Below are positions 1-7,425 of a stretch of DNA of 20,164 nt, piece after piece (the stretch's first letter is position 1; each line of letters begins with the position of its first letter). A model generated the notes under the pieces. The model was not told the origin of the DNA. It saw nothing but the letters and a program-made list of their open reading frames with translations, and did not search any database. Location: positions 1 through 20,164 of the forward strand of contig JAEZGY010000099.1 in NCBI GenBank assembly GCA_023416695.1, in the 5' to 3' direction. A program made the position numbers and the translations under genes. Source of the DNA: Bacillota bacterium. GTDB lineage: Bacteria; Bacillota; Clostridia; Lachnospirales; Lachnospiraceae.

Positions 1-1298
1 TTTACTAAAGGATAGGTTCTAAATGGGTTAGCATATGGTTCAACAACTAAAGCGTTAGGATCTACACCAGGAGCAAGTCTCTCAGCAGTGGATCTCTTCG
101 TTGCTAAGGTAGCACCCATAACAGCTGCTAAAGAAGAACCTTTTAACTTAATAACTGGAGGGATGGTAGGATCCTTCATAATCCAGAAGATAGCGTTAAC
201 TGGCTCATCAATCTTATCAACACGGTTTGGAGACCATAATTTAGATTTGATTGCACGGCCGTTACCATTACGAATATCCTCTGTAACTAATACAACCTTA
301 CCGTCTTCGTCTAATGTTGCAGAACAGTTCTGTGCAGTTAATAAATACTTATTATCTTCACAATAGGTTGGATAGTCTTGAGTTTTATCAAAGTAAGTTG
401 GCTCCAATGCGATAGTGGAAGCAGTTTCATCATTGATAATAAATGCATCATCATGAAGAACAGTTACATCATACTTGCCACCATGCTTAGCATGAGTAAT
501 TGTGGATTTACCAGAACCGGATAAACCAAATACGGATGCAACGAATGATTTACCGCCATCTAAGTTGTATCTCTTCTGTCCACCATGGCAGGAAGCATAA
601 CCATTACGGTTTGCAATAGCCCAAGCAATAGTAAGAGTACCCTTTTTATGCTCACCAAAGTATCTCATACCTAATAATGCAGCACAGTTGGTGGTAGTAT
701 TAAAATATGTAAGACCTAGAGAATGCTCTGGGTGTTTCCATTGTGGATTGGAGAATATGTAAATATCAGCTTCATCACCGATTTGTCTAGAGTTTTTATA
801 CATCTTAACGTATTCATCAGACATGTATTGGAAGTTTAACATCCAGGAGTATAAAATGTTTTCTTCTCCTTCTGGAATAAGTAAATGAGCTTTTACCATG
901 AACTCAGGGTCTAAGCCGATAAATACTTCTGCGTGATAAAGAGTGCTCCATCTAGTATCATAAATGGCGTCCATTACTTTTTGATCTAAATCTGTGCAAT
1001 TAACGCCTGGCTCACCAGAAATTTTTCTTGCAGCTGCACAACGACCAGTTACAAAACCATCATTAAATAACAATACCTTTGCATCTTTCTCAAGACCAAA
1101 TTCTTCACCATGATAAACAGGCATATCTGTTACTACCGTACCAGGGGAATTCTTTGCTAATTCATAAGCTTCTTTTAGAGTGTTTACTTTGATAACGTTG
1201 TTACCATAAAAAGCAGCTTCAATAATGGAACGAGTAGTTGAAAACCCAGGTTTACCAGCGCCAATTTCTTCTTTTTTAAAATAAGCCTTTGTTGCCAT
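1..1298 (-). CDS. pckA: Phosphoenolpyruvate carboxykinase (ATP), C-terminus off the window
   Basis: Interconverts oxaloacetate + ATP and PEP + CO2 + ADP in the cytoplasm, at the PEP/oxaloacetate node (gluconeogenesis, or CO2 fixation toward C4 acids in fermenters). An uninterrupted reading frame of about 432 codons runs from an ATG at 1298 to the window edge without a stop; family members are usually about 530 residues, so roughly the last fifth is missing. The kinase-1a (P-loop) motif GLSGSGKST is at residues about 258-266, followed about 20 residues later by an acidic LHDDAFI segment that fits the second nucleotide/metal site. The SD (AGGAGG, 1308-1313) lies 9 bases from the ATG and fixes the start. 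It is monocistronic as far as visible, with its own strong promoter. Family assignment rests on recalled motifs and overall sequence; the ATP-dependent type is preferred because of the P-loop form. Confidence 0.88.
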   Translation of the reverse strand, partial: MATKAYFKKEEIGAGKPGFSTTRSIIEAAFYGNNVIKVNTLKEAYELAKNSPGTVVTDMPVYHGEEFGLEKDAKVLLFNDGFVTGRCAAARKISGEPGVNCTDLDQKVMDAIYDTRWSTLYHAEVFIGLDPEFMVKAHLLIPEGEENILYSWMLNFQYMSDEYVKMYKNSRQIGDEADIYIFSNPQWKHPEHSLGLTYFNTTTNCAALLGMRYFGEHKKGTLTIAWAIANRNGYASCHGGQKRYNLDGGKSFVASVFGLSGSGKSTITHAKHGGKYDVTVLHDDAFIINDETASTIALEPTYFDKTQDYPTYCEDNKYLLTAQNCSATLDEDGKVVLVTEDIRNGNGRAIKSKLWSPNRVDKIDEPVNAIFWIMKDPTIPPVIKLKGSSLAAVMGATLATKRSTAERLAPGVDPNALVVEPYANPFRTYPLV

Positions 1299-1410
1299 AA
1301 TGTAATACCTCCTATAGATTAATTAAAATAGTATATAGATAATTTAACAGGACTAGAAAGTTTGCTAAATTATTATTAAAATAAAAATGCCATAAATCTT
1401 CACCACTTTA

Positions 1411-1439
1411 ATTATAGGATTAATCTACGTCAATGTCAA
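1411..1439 (-). promoter_or_regulatory. Sigma-A promoter of pckA
   Basis: On the minus strand TTGACA (1439-1434), a 17-base spacer and TATAAT (1416-1411) match the vegetative consensus at all 12 positions. Predicted transcription start is about 1404, giving a leader of about 105 bases before the pckA ATG. The TTGAC of the -35 box is repeated immediately inside the spacer (TTGACATTGACG). No clear operator or attenuator was recognised in the AT-rich leader. Confidence 0.8.
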
Positions 1440-1522
1440 TCAAAACAAAAAAAGTAGTAAAAAAATATACAATATTAACAAAAGTAATATATAATGAAAA
1501 GGGTTATGATAAAGAGAGACAT

Positions 1523-1562
1523 AAAGAGCGCCTCCCAATAAATGTATTGAGAGGCGCTCTTT
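1523..1562 (-). terminator. Hairpin terminator downstream of the DUF885 gene
   Basis: A perfect 12-bp stem AAAGAGCGCCTC / GAGGCGCTCTTT is extended by an inner CAATA/TATTG stem with a 4-base loop. It starts 38 bases beyond the stop of the minus-strand DUF885 gene and lies upstream of the pckA promoter, so its likely job is to stop DUF885 transcripts before pckA. The T-run after it is weak on both strands, so it may act as a 3'-end stabiliser as well as a terminator. The DNA from 1440 to 1522 is AT-rich and holds nothing else I recognise. Confidence 0.65.
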
Positions 1563-1599
1563 ATGGGGTTTCTTTACTTGATAGGATAAATAATCAATG

Positions 1600-3372
1600 C
1601 TACTTTTTCTTCTCCTCCAGCCATTTATCTAAATAGGTATTCATAAGATTAAATTGTGTAGGACCCATGTCTAAAAAGAACGTATGGAAGTCCTTTAATA
1701 CAAATTCGTCACCTAAACTGTTTTGTGCTTTAATCTTCATCTCGTTTATTTCTAGATATCCAAGGATATATTTTAAGTAATTACAAGGTTCAGCAACAAT
1801 GGCATTATAAATGCTAGTAATGGCTGTTTCATCAGCAATACCGAAGCTCTTTAAATAGGTAGAGGTCTTATCTTTATCCCATCCATAATAATTAATACCT
1901 ACATCTACATTTCCATAAATACATAGGGTAGCGATAAGGTTATTCTGCAATACCTCCGCTACATTCTTATTTAGTCCACCTAAGCCATAGGAGTATCGTT
2001 CCACATAAGTAGCCCAACCTTCAGAATAACCACCAAAATCTATAACATTACGAAGTAGACTAGGGAATTGTTGTTGATAGTAAACAGTCTGATATAAATG
2101 TCCTGGGTATCCCTCATGAGCAATGGTAGTAAAAATATTTGACATATCTGTGTTGGAGGCCTTATTAATATAAACCATGTTTTCAGTATATTTATCTATA
2201 GGTGGAGTCAAATAAAAGGCTGGACTCATGTATTCCTCTAGAGATTTATGTACATATTTGATGGTACAATTAACGGGAGTAATCGCAGGAAAATCATTGC
2301 TAATAGAGTCCTTTAAGTAAGTCATAATTTCCTCAGGATCAGTGTACTTGTACTTAGGAGAGCTAATACTTTCAATTACGGACTGGTCGCTAGAAGTAAT
2401 GGTCTGCATCCTTAGTATAGATGCTGTTAAGTAGGAGGATAGCAAATTATGAATGTCGTCTATGGAGCGGTAGGAGCCTACAGTAGATCTTACTAAGAAC
2501 TCATAGTAGGCTTTTCCATCTTCAAAGTTACAAAGTCCACCTTCATTTTTACCTGTACCTTTTAAAGAAGTGAGAGTGGAAATAAGCTTCTCATAGGCTG
2601 GGATTATATGATTTTTAACCATGGCTTTATTTTCTTCTATGTAGGCCTTTTTTTGTCCTTCATCTTTAACGATTCCTTCCAAACGGTCAGAGAAAGTAGT
2701 AATCAAATAATTATTATCAGGATCATTGATAAATTCCTGGCATTGGGCAATAATATCTTTAGCACTGGTATCGTTCATGAAAAGACCTTTTTGGGACTTT
2801 TCTTGTTCAAAAGTACAAATCTGATTAAAATACTCATCAATACAGGTAAGAAGTTTTAGGTAGTCCTTCACATTTTTCTCTTCATAAAAATGATATTCAG
2901 CTAGCAACACTGGAAGTTGGGCTTGTAAGCCGGTCGTTGGACTTAATACCTCATTCATATAATAAAAGTCACCAGCAGGAATCGTATTCTCTAAAAGTTG
3001 TTTCAGTATGTCGTAGGTCAGTTGCTGATCCGTTGTTAACAGGTCTCGGTCAAACGTCTTGACAGTGTCGTAATATTCCTGTAGCACTTTTGTATCTGAA
3101 TCATTTGCTTCTTTCGTAAAGTTTCCGAAGGTTGGAGTATAATCCGTAATGTTGTAGTTTTCCGGATTTGCTAAAGTATAGTTTAAGGTAATACTATCTT
3201 TGGTAACGTAATAATCAAATACCTCATCAGTAAAGACATCAAATTTTGCCTGATAAGTGTATTTATCCTGATCAGTACTTAGATTCTGGTCATTTATTGC
3301 CTTATGACTATTACAACAGACACAGGTTAGTAGAACTAGTACCAATAGCATGGATAGCAAATGCCTTTTCAT
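1600..3372 (-). CDS. Exported DUF885-family putative zinc metallopeptidase
   Basis: A 590-residue protein of the DUF885 family, whose members carry a gluzincin-like HExxxGH motif. Seen here: HEGYPGH at residues 419-425 and, about 26 residues later, EGWATYVE (Glu451 and Glu458), the expected third metal-ligand region. The N-terminus (MKRH, then a leucine/valine-rich stretch to about residue 16) is an export signal. The following cysteines (Cys17, Cys19, Cys20) suggest a lipoprotein, but the lipobox is not canonical. The mature protein would be outside the membrane and probably cleaves or trims peptides; the substrate is unknown. The start is set by AGGGGG just upstream of the ATG. A TATAAT box at 3421-3416 (minus strand) could be its -10 element, but no good -35 is visible. 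It appears monocistronic, with a hairpin after it. Confidence 0.85.
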   Translation of the reverse strand: MKRHLLSMLLVLVLLTCVCCNSHKAINDQNLSTDQDKYTYQAKFDVFTDEVFDYYVTKDSITLNYTLANPENYNITDYTPTFGNFTKEANDSDTKVLQEYYDTVKTFDRDLLTTDQQLTYDILKQLLENTIPAGDFYYMNEVLSPTTGLQAQLPVLLAEYHFYEEKNVKDYLKLLTCIDEYFNQICTFEQEKSQKGLFMNDTSAKDIIAQCQEFINDPDNNYLITTFSDRLEGIVKDEGQKKAYIEENKAMVKNHIIPAYEKLISTLTSLKGTGKNEGGLCNFEDGKAYYEFLVRSTVGSYRSIDDIHNLLSSYLTASILRMQTITSSDQSVIESISSPKYKYTDPEEIMTYLKDSISNDFPAITPVNCTIKYVHKSLEEYMSPAFYLTPPIDKYTENMVYINKASNTDMSNIFTTIAHEGYPGHLYQTVYYQQQFPSLLRNVIDFGGYSEGWATYVERYSYGLGGLNKNVAEVLQNNLIATLCIYGNVDVGINYYGWDKDKTSTYLKSFGIADETAITSIYNAIVAEPCNYLKYILGYLEINEMKIKAQNSLGDEFVLKDFHTFFLDMGPTQFNLMNTYLDKWLEEKKK

Positions 3373-3513
3373 TAAATATCCCCCTTTGTATATTACTTGT
3401 TTTAGTTATTAATTCATTATAATAGAAAGTAAATGAAAATATGAGTTACAAATAATATTAATCTGAAACAATAGTAACATAGTCAGAAAAAATTAGATAG
3501 GATAAATAAATCC

Positions 3514-3543
3514 TTGACAAATACTTTTGGGTGAGAGTACACT
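3514..3543 (+). promoter_or_regulatory. Sigma-A promoter of the metG leader
   Basis: TTGACA (3514-3519), an 18-base spacer and TACACT (3538-3543). Predicted start is about 3550, directly before the first conserved T-box leader elements. The preceding stretch (3373-3513) between the divergent DUF885 gene and this promoter is AT-rich with no gene. Confidence 0.65.
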
Positions 3544-3549
3544 ACATCT

Positions 3550-3820
3550 ATATGACAAAGGCAATGAAGAGAAGAGTAAGAAATGGAAGCATTACAGAGA
3601 ATCCTGGCAAGCTGAGAAGGGAGAATGTAGAACTTTCTGAACATGGTCTTGGAGCTGCGCACCGACTATAGAAGTTGTATCTATATAGGCTGCGACGGGT
3701 ACACCCGTTATAGTGAGTGCCATTGTAGGATGGTAGTTAAGGCTTATGCTGTAAGGCATAGGTGAATTAAAGTGGTAACACGGGAGCTCTCGTCTTTAAG
3801 TAATTAAAGGCGATTTTTTT
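3550..3820 (+). promoter_or_regulatory. T-box riboswitch, methionine-specific, controlling metG
   Basis: Uncharged tRNA-Met is expected to bind this leader and prevent termination upstream of the methionyl-tRNA synthetase gene. Visible elements in order: an AGAGAA distal-bulge-like motif near 3596; the stem I 3' side with the specifier context TGAAC-ATG-G, codon AUG at 3643-3645, followed by the conserved-looking GGAGCTGC; a stem II hairpin (CGGG/CCCG) around 3696-3712; a stem III-like hairpin (GCTTATGC/GGCATA) near 3742-3760; and the T-box proper AAAGTGGTAACACGG at 3769-3783. The bulge TGGT (3773-3776) matches a tRNA ending ACCA. Antiterminator pairing TTAAAG (3767-3772) with CTTTAA (3794-3799) competes with the terminator that follows. 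Specifier, bulge and downstream gene agree on methionine. Confidence 0.9.
3790..3820 (+). terminator. T-box-regulated intrinsic terminator
   Basis: TCGTCTTTAA (3790-3799) pairs with TTAAAGGCGA (3804-3813), one G-T wobble, loop GTAA, followed by seven Ts (3814-3820). Its left arm is shared with the antiterminator. Confidence 0.9.
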
Positions 3821-3846
3821 ATGCACGGGACTCGGGTGTAAAAGCC

Positions 3847-3889
3847 TAGGCTAATGTGATTCACTTACTAATCCTCATAGGCTAAAGTG
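3847..3889 (+). repeat. Direct repeat TAGGCTAA(T/A)GTG in the post-terminator leader of metG
   Basis: Between the T-box terminator and the metG start lie 160 untranslated bases (3821-3980). They contain two copies of TAGGCTAA(T/A)GTG (3847-3858 and 3878-3889, 31 bases apart), a palindrome AGCCTAGGCT at 3843-3852, and AGGC/GCCT complementary segments near 3913 and 3932. The role is unknown; structured RNA affecting mRNA stability or translation is possible. Confidence 0.4.
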
Positions 3890-3980
3890 TGAGAACTGCT
3901 TACTACTTAGTCAGGCAAGACACTCCGCTGAGCCTAAAACCACCAATAAAGAAAAATCATTTAGAAAGAGAGATGATATT

Positions 3981-5939
3981 ATGTCAAAGAAACCATACTA
4001 TATTACAACTGCTATTGCATACACCTCTGGTAAACCTCATATCGGTAATACTTATGAGGCAGTGTTAGCAGACGCCATAGCCCGTTATAAGAGAGCAGAG
4101 GGCTATGATGTATTTTTCCAAACAGGAACTGACGAGCATGGTCAGAAGATTGAAGAGAAGGCAGCTGCAGCAGGCGTTTCTCCTCAGGAATTTGTAGATG
4201 GAGTTGCAGGGGACATTAAGAGAATTTGGGATTTAATGAACACCTCCTATGATAAATTTATACGTACTACTAATGAGGATCACTGCCTTCAGGTGCAAAA
4301 AATATTTAAAAAATTATATGACCAGGGAGACATCTATAAAGGTTATTATGAAGGAATGTACTGTACTCCATGTGAATCCTTCTTTACACCATCCCAGCTA
4401 GTAGATGGTAAATGCCCAGACTGTGGAAGAGAGTGCCATACAGCCAAAGAAGAAGCATATTTCTTAAAACTTAGTAAGTATGCAGACCGTTTAGTGGAGC
4501 ATATTAATACACATCCGGAGTTTATTCAACCAGAATCTCGTAAAAATGAGATGATGAATAACTTTATTTTACCAGGACTTCAAGATCTTTGTGTATCTAG
4601 AACCTCTGTAAAATGGGGAATTCCCGTAAGCTTTGATAATCGACATGTAATTTATATTTGGGTAGATGCCTTAAGTAACTACATCACAGGTATTGGTTTT
4701 GATGGAGATGGTAATCACTCTGATTTATATAAGAAATTCTGGCCGGCAAATTTACACTTAATTGGTAAGGACATTCTTCGTTTCCATACGATTTATTGGC
4801 CAATTATTCTCATGGCGTTAGGAGAACCACTTCCAAAGCAGGTATTCGGTCATCCTTGGTTATTACAAGGGGATGGTAAAATGAGTAAGTCCAAAGGAAA
4901 TCTTATTTATGCAGATACCTTAGTAGATTTCTTTGGAGTAGATGCAGTTCGTTATTTCGTGCTTCATGAAATGCCATTTGATAACGATGGTGTCATCTCT
5001 TGGGAGCTGATGGTAGAAAGAATGAATTCCGAGCTTGCTAACACTCTTGGTAATCTTGTAAATCGTACCATTTCTATGTCCAATAAGTATTTTGATGGTG
5101 TGGTTAATAACACCAATGTTTGCGAACCTGTAGATGAAGAATTAAAGGCATTTACTTTGGAGACGCCTAAGAAGGTAGCAGCTAAGATGGAGAAGCTTCG
5201 TGTGGCAGATGCGATTACTGAAATCTTTAATCTATTTAAACGCTGTAATAAGTATATCGATGAGACAATGCCTTGGGCACTAGCAAAGGAAGAGGAGAAA
5301 AAGCCTCGTTTGGAAACAGTGCTATATAATTTGGTAGAGAGCATTACCGTTGGTGCTTCCTTGTTGGCATCTTTTATGCCGGATACTGCAGAAAGAATCA
5401 CAAAGCAGTTAAACACTACGGTTAGAAACCTAGAAGATATGACGGAATACGGCAAATACCCATCCGGTAATAAAGTAGTAGAGAAACCGGAAATACTATT
5501 TGCAAGACTAGATGTAAATGAGGTAATGGAAAAAGTGAACGAAATGAAAGAAAAAGAGCAAGTGACTGAAGAAATCAAAGTAGAAGAGCCAGTAATCGAC
5601 ATTGAAGCAAAAGAAGAGATTACCTTTGATGATTTTGGTAAAATGCAATTTCAAGTTGGTGAAATCATCAAATGTGAAGAAGTGCCAAAATCCAAAAAAT
5701 TACTTGTTTCTCAAGTAAAGATTGGTTCTCAGGTAAAGCAAATCGTATCTGGTATCAAGGGACACTATACACCTGAAGAAATGGTAGGGAAAAAGGTTAT
5801 GGTTCTTGTGAACTTAAAACCAGCAAAGCTTGCAGGGGTACTAAGTGAAGGAATGCTTCTCTGTGCAGAGGATGAGAAGGGTGAATTATCTTTAATGACT
5901 CCAGAGAAGCCTATGCCAGCGGGAGCAGAAATCTGTTAA
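3981..5939 (+). CDS. metG: Methionyl-tRNA synthetase with C-terminal tRNA-binding domain
   Basis: Charges tRNA-Met with methionine in the cytoplasm; class I synthetase, 652 residues, a full-length size for the form with an appended OB-fold. Seen: class I signature HIGN at residues 20-23; a zinc knuckle with Cys128-x2-Cys131 and Cys145-x2-Cys148; KMSKS at residues 300-304; an anticodon-binding helical region around 340-480; a charged linker (about 510-545); and a Trbp111-type tRNA-binding domain from about 547 to the end, starting near FDDFGKMQFQVGEI and ending in AGAEIC. The start follows a modest GAGAG SD. Expression is controlled by the T-box leader upstream, and a strong hairpin follows the stop. 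In many Firmicutes the next genes would be tatD and rsmA; here they lie about 12 kb away. Confidence 0.96.
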   Translation: MSKKPYYITTAIAYTSGKPHIGNTYEAVLADAIARYKRAEGYDVFFQTGTDEHGQKIEEKAAAAGVSPQEFVDGVAGDIKRIWDLMNTSYDKFIRTTNEDHCLQVQKIFKKLYDQGDIYKGYYEGMYCTPCESFFTPSQLVDGKCPDCGRECHTAKEEAYFLKLSKYADRLVEHINTHPEFIQPESRKNEMMNNFILPGLQDLCVSRTSVKWGIPVSFDNRHVIYIWVDALSNYITGIGFDGDGNHSDLYKKFWPANLHLIGKDILRFHTIYWPIILMALGEPLPKQVFGHPWLLQGDGKMSKSKGNLIYADTLVDFFGVDAVRYFVLHEMPFDNDGVISWELMVERMNSELANTLGNLVNRTISMSNKYFDGVVNNTNVCEPVDEELKAFTLETPKKVAAKMEKLRVADAITEIFNLFKRCNKYIDETMPWALAKEEEKKPRLETVLYNLVESITVGASLLASFMPDTAERITKQLNTTVRNLEDMTEYGKYPSGNKVVEKPEILFARLDVNEVMEKVNEMKEKEQVTEEIKVEEPVIDIEAKEEITFDDFGKMQFQVGEIIKCEEVPKSKKLLVSQVKIGSQVKQIVSGIKGHYTPEEMVGKKVMVLVNLKPAKLAGVLSEGMLLCAEDEKGELSLMTPEKPMPAGAEIC

Positions 5940-5963
5940 TTTCATAAATGGTGTGTAAAAAGA

Positions 5964-5991
5964 TAGCGAGACAGTTAAATCTGTCTCGCTA
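5964..5991. terminator. Bidirectional terminator between metG and the convergent isomerase gene
   Basis: A perfect 11-bp stem TAGCGAGACAG / CTGTCTCGCTA with a 6-base loop. T-rich tails follow on both strands (AATAATTTTTT on plus, TCTTTTTAC on minus), so it can end metG transcripts and those of the convergent gene at 6079. A smaller ACCAAAA/TTTTGGT inverted repeat lies near 6015-6034. Confidence 0.88.
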
Positions 5992-6078
5992 ATAATTTTT
6001 TACTATTGGGGGACACCAAAATATAGTTTTTGGTATATGTACTAATTATAATATTTCTGAAATCTAATGTGCTATGTT

Positions 6079-7023
6079 CTAGTTCCATTCAATTCCTTTA
6101 TAACTCTTAAATTTCTCCATACTAATTTGTATACTTTCAAGTTCTCCGTGTTTTTCACTATAGTCTTGTTCCAGTAAAATATACTGAGCGTTAGTGTGAT
6201 CATTTACTGCATTTATAATATCCTGAATTGGCATAAGACCAGTTCCGATTTCAGTATATGTTTCAGGAATATCAGATGTGAAAAATTCTCTTTCCTTTAC
6301 GGATCTATGAGGGTATTTAGCAGTCTTCATATCAGGACCTAGGGTATACCATATATTAGTAGGTACCATGGTATCTTTTGAGTAATCTTTCTGATGTACC
6401 ATTATAATTCTATCACCAAAACGTTTCATAATATCAATAGGATTTTCGCCTCCTCGCATAACCCAAAATGAATCAAGTTCAAATAACAAGTCTGTGTTTT
6501 CATATAAATATTCGTAGATAAGTTTATTATCAACGGATACAAATTCTTGATAATGATTATGATAAACAAACTTAGTGCCATATTTTTTGCATAGCTCAGA
6601 GATATGGTTGAGATATTCGCAATTTCTTAATATACCGTCTCTGTCATTAGGATAAAACAATACAGGACAAATTAACTTATCATTTCCTACCTTTAAATGA
6701 GATTCCGAACAGCGAGCAATGTCATCATCTTTAAGTTTAAGAATCTGGGGTACAGCTTTAAATACTTCTAAGCTCTTTGAAGCATCTTCATACATATCAA
6801 CTCTTCCAATATGACAGCTTACTAACTTCATGCCAAACTCATCAAGCTTTTCCTTTACTTTTTCTGCACTTAGATTAAATCCTAATAGAGGATCAGAATC
6901 TAAAGCATAGTTTGCTGCTTCAACGTACTTATAACCAAGCTTTCCAACTTTATCAAGAGTTGCTAGAGGATCTTTGTTCATCTCATTTCTAACAGAATAC
7001 AGAGCTAAACCAACTTTTAACAT
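6079..7023 (-). CDS. Sugar phosphate isomerase/epimerase family TIM-barrel protein (1)
   Basis: A 314-residue protein of the xylose-isomerase-like TIM-barrel superfamily (AP_endonuc_2 fold; relatives include IolE, IolI and YcjR). Seen: LALYSVRNEM near the N-terminus (first strand), YHNHYQEF in the middle, LFELDSFWVMRGG, MVHQKDY, and a C-terminal LLEQDYS. These supply the His/Glu/Asp metal-ligand set expected of the family. Members isomerise, epimerise, dehydrate or cleave sugars and inososes through a divalent metal. The SD (GGAGGG) just upstream supports this ATG. It is a single-gene unit reading away from the sugar-transport operon, with its own promoter and an operator matching that of the transporter, so it most likely acts on the imported sugar. 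The exact reaction cannot be told. Confidence 0.82.
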   Translation of the reverse strand: MLKVGLALYSVRNEMNKDPLATLDKVGKLGYKYVEAANYALDSDPLLGFNLSAEKVKEKLDEFGMKLVSCHIGRVDMYEDASKSLEVFKAVPQILKLKDDDIARCSESHLKVGNDKLICPVLFYPNDRDGILRNCEYLNHISELCKKYGTKFVYHNHYQEFVSVDNKLIYEYLYENTDLLFELDSFWVMRGGENPIDIMKRFGDRIIMVHQKDYSKDTMVPTNIWYTLGPDMKTAKYPHRSVKEREFFTSDIPETYTEIGTGLMPIQDIINAVNDHTNAQYILLEQDYSEKHGELESIQISMEKFKSYKGIEWN

Positions 7024-7067
7024 AAGTAATTCCCTCCTTATAAAAAATAATATGTACTACATACAAA

Positions 7068-7083
7068 ATGTAAACCTTTACAT
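7068..7083. promoter_or_regulatory. Operator O1, LacI/cre-like palindrome at the isomerase promoter
   Basis: ATGTAAACCTTTACAT has two perfect 7-base arms around a CC centre. It begins 3 bases past the -10 box of the minus-strand promoter and so covers the predicted transcription start, a position where a bound repressor blocks initiation. It matches the 15-base CcpA cre consensus except that the central CG is CC, so either a LacI-family local regulator or CcpA could bind. The near-identical site at 7257-7272 argues for a shared local regulator. Confidence 0.7.
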
Positions 7084-7086
7084 ATG

Positions 7087-7115
7087 ATTATAATACAGAA
7101 AAATACAAATATCAA
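7087..7115 (-). promoter_or_regulatory. Sigma-A promoter of the isomerase gene
   Basis: On the minus strand TTGATA (7115-7110), a 17-base spacer and TATAAT (7092-7087). Predicted start is about 7080, inside operator O1. The DNA between this promoter and the divergent one (7116-7223) is AT-rich with nothing else recognised. Confidence 0.75.
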
Positions 7116-7223
7116 TAGAAATATTACAAAATATAATTTATATCTTCTTTTTATTTCTTGTTTTTTCTTATTATCGCAGATTAATAATTAGTAAAAATAT
7201 ATAAATAATTAAGAAAATAAGCA

Positions 7224-7252
7224 TTGACAATTAAGAAAAGTACATATATTAT
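7224..7252 (+). promoter_or_regulatory. Sigma-A promoter of the sugar ABC transporter operon
   Basis: TTGACA (7224-7229), a 17-base spacer and TATTAT (7247-7252). Predicted start is about 7259, inside operator O2, giving a leader of about 167 bases before the binding-protein gene. Confidence 0.75.
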
Positions 7253-7256
7253 AAAA

Positions 7257-7272
7257 ATGTAAACCATTACAT
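7257..7272. promoter_or_regulatory. Operator O2 at the transporter promoter
   Basis: ATGTAAACCATTACAT differs from O1 at a single base and starts 4 bases past the -10 box, the same geometry as O1. Together they define ATGTAAACC(A/T)TTACAT. The LacI regulator at 11246 in this operon is the natural candidate, with the two other LacI-type proteins and CcpA as alternatives. Confidence 0.7.
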
Positions 7273-7312
7273 ACAAAGTGAAAATCTACAAAATATATGT
7301 ATAGGAGGTGTT

Positions 7313-7390
7313 GTGGGGACCAGAATAGCATATTTATTTCTGAGAATTGACAAAGATAATACATTTGTAAAACACTTAAAAGAAAAATAG
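7313..7390 (+). CDS. Possible 25-codon leader ORF
   Basis: A GTG-started frame of 25 codons, beginning MGTRIAYLFLRIDK and ending KHLKEK, lies in the transporter leader. A perfect AGGAGG (7303-7308) precedes it with a short 4-base gap, stronger than the SD of the following real gene. It ends 35 bases before the binding-protein ATG. It could be a translated leader peptide, a standby or stability element, or chance. I recognise no family. Confidence 0.25.
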   Translation: MGTRIAYLFLRIDKDNTFVKHLKEK

Positions 7391-7425
7391 TGAAAAACTT
7401 ATATTAGGAGAAAGAGGGTTTATTA

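Noticed and set aside
88..366. 92-codon plus-strand ORF at the left edge
   Set aside because: Antisense shadow of pckA, whose minus-strand frame covers 1-1298 with clear motifs.
1433..1636. 67-codon plus-strand ORF between pckA and the DUF885 gene
   Set aside because: It runs over the pckA -35 region and the terminator hairpin and into the 3' end of the DUF885 gene; no SD, lysine-rich AT-bias composition and no recognisable family.
4964..5602. 212-codon minus-strand ORF within metG
   Set aside because: Antisense shadow of metG; serine/threonine-rich low-complexity translation typical of reverse reading of a real gene.
7068..7272. CcpA cre sites as the sole explanation for O1 and O2
   Set aside because: They match cre except for the central CG, but their near-identity to each other and the nearby LacI genes make a local regulator likelier; CcpA is not excluded.
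7347..7352. Second TTGACA as an extra promoter close to the binding-protein gene
   Set aside because: No acceptable -10 box lies 16-18 bases downstream.
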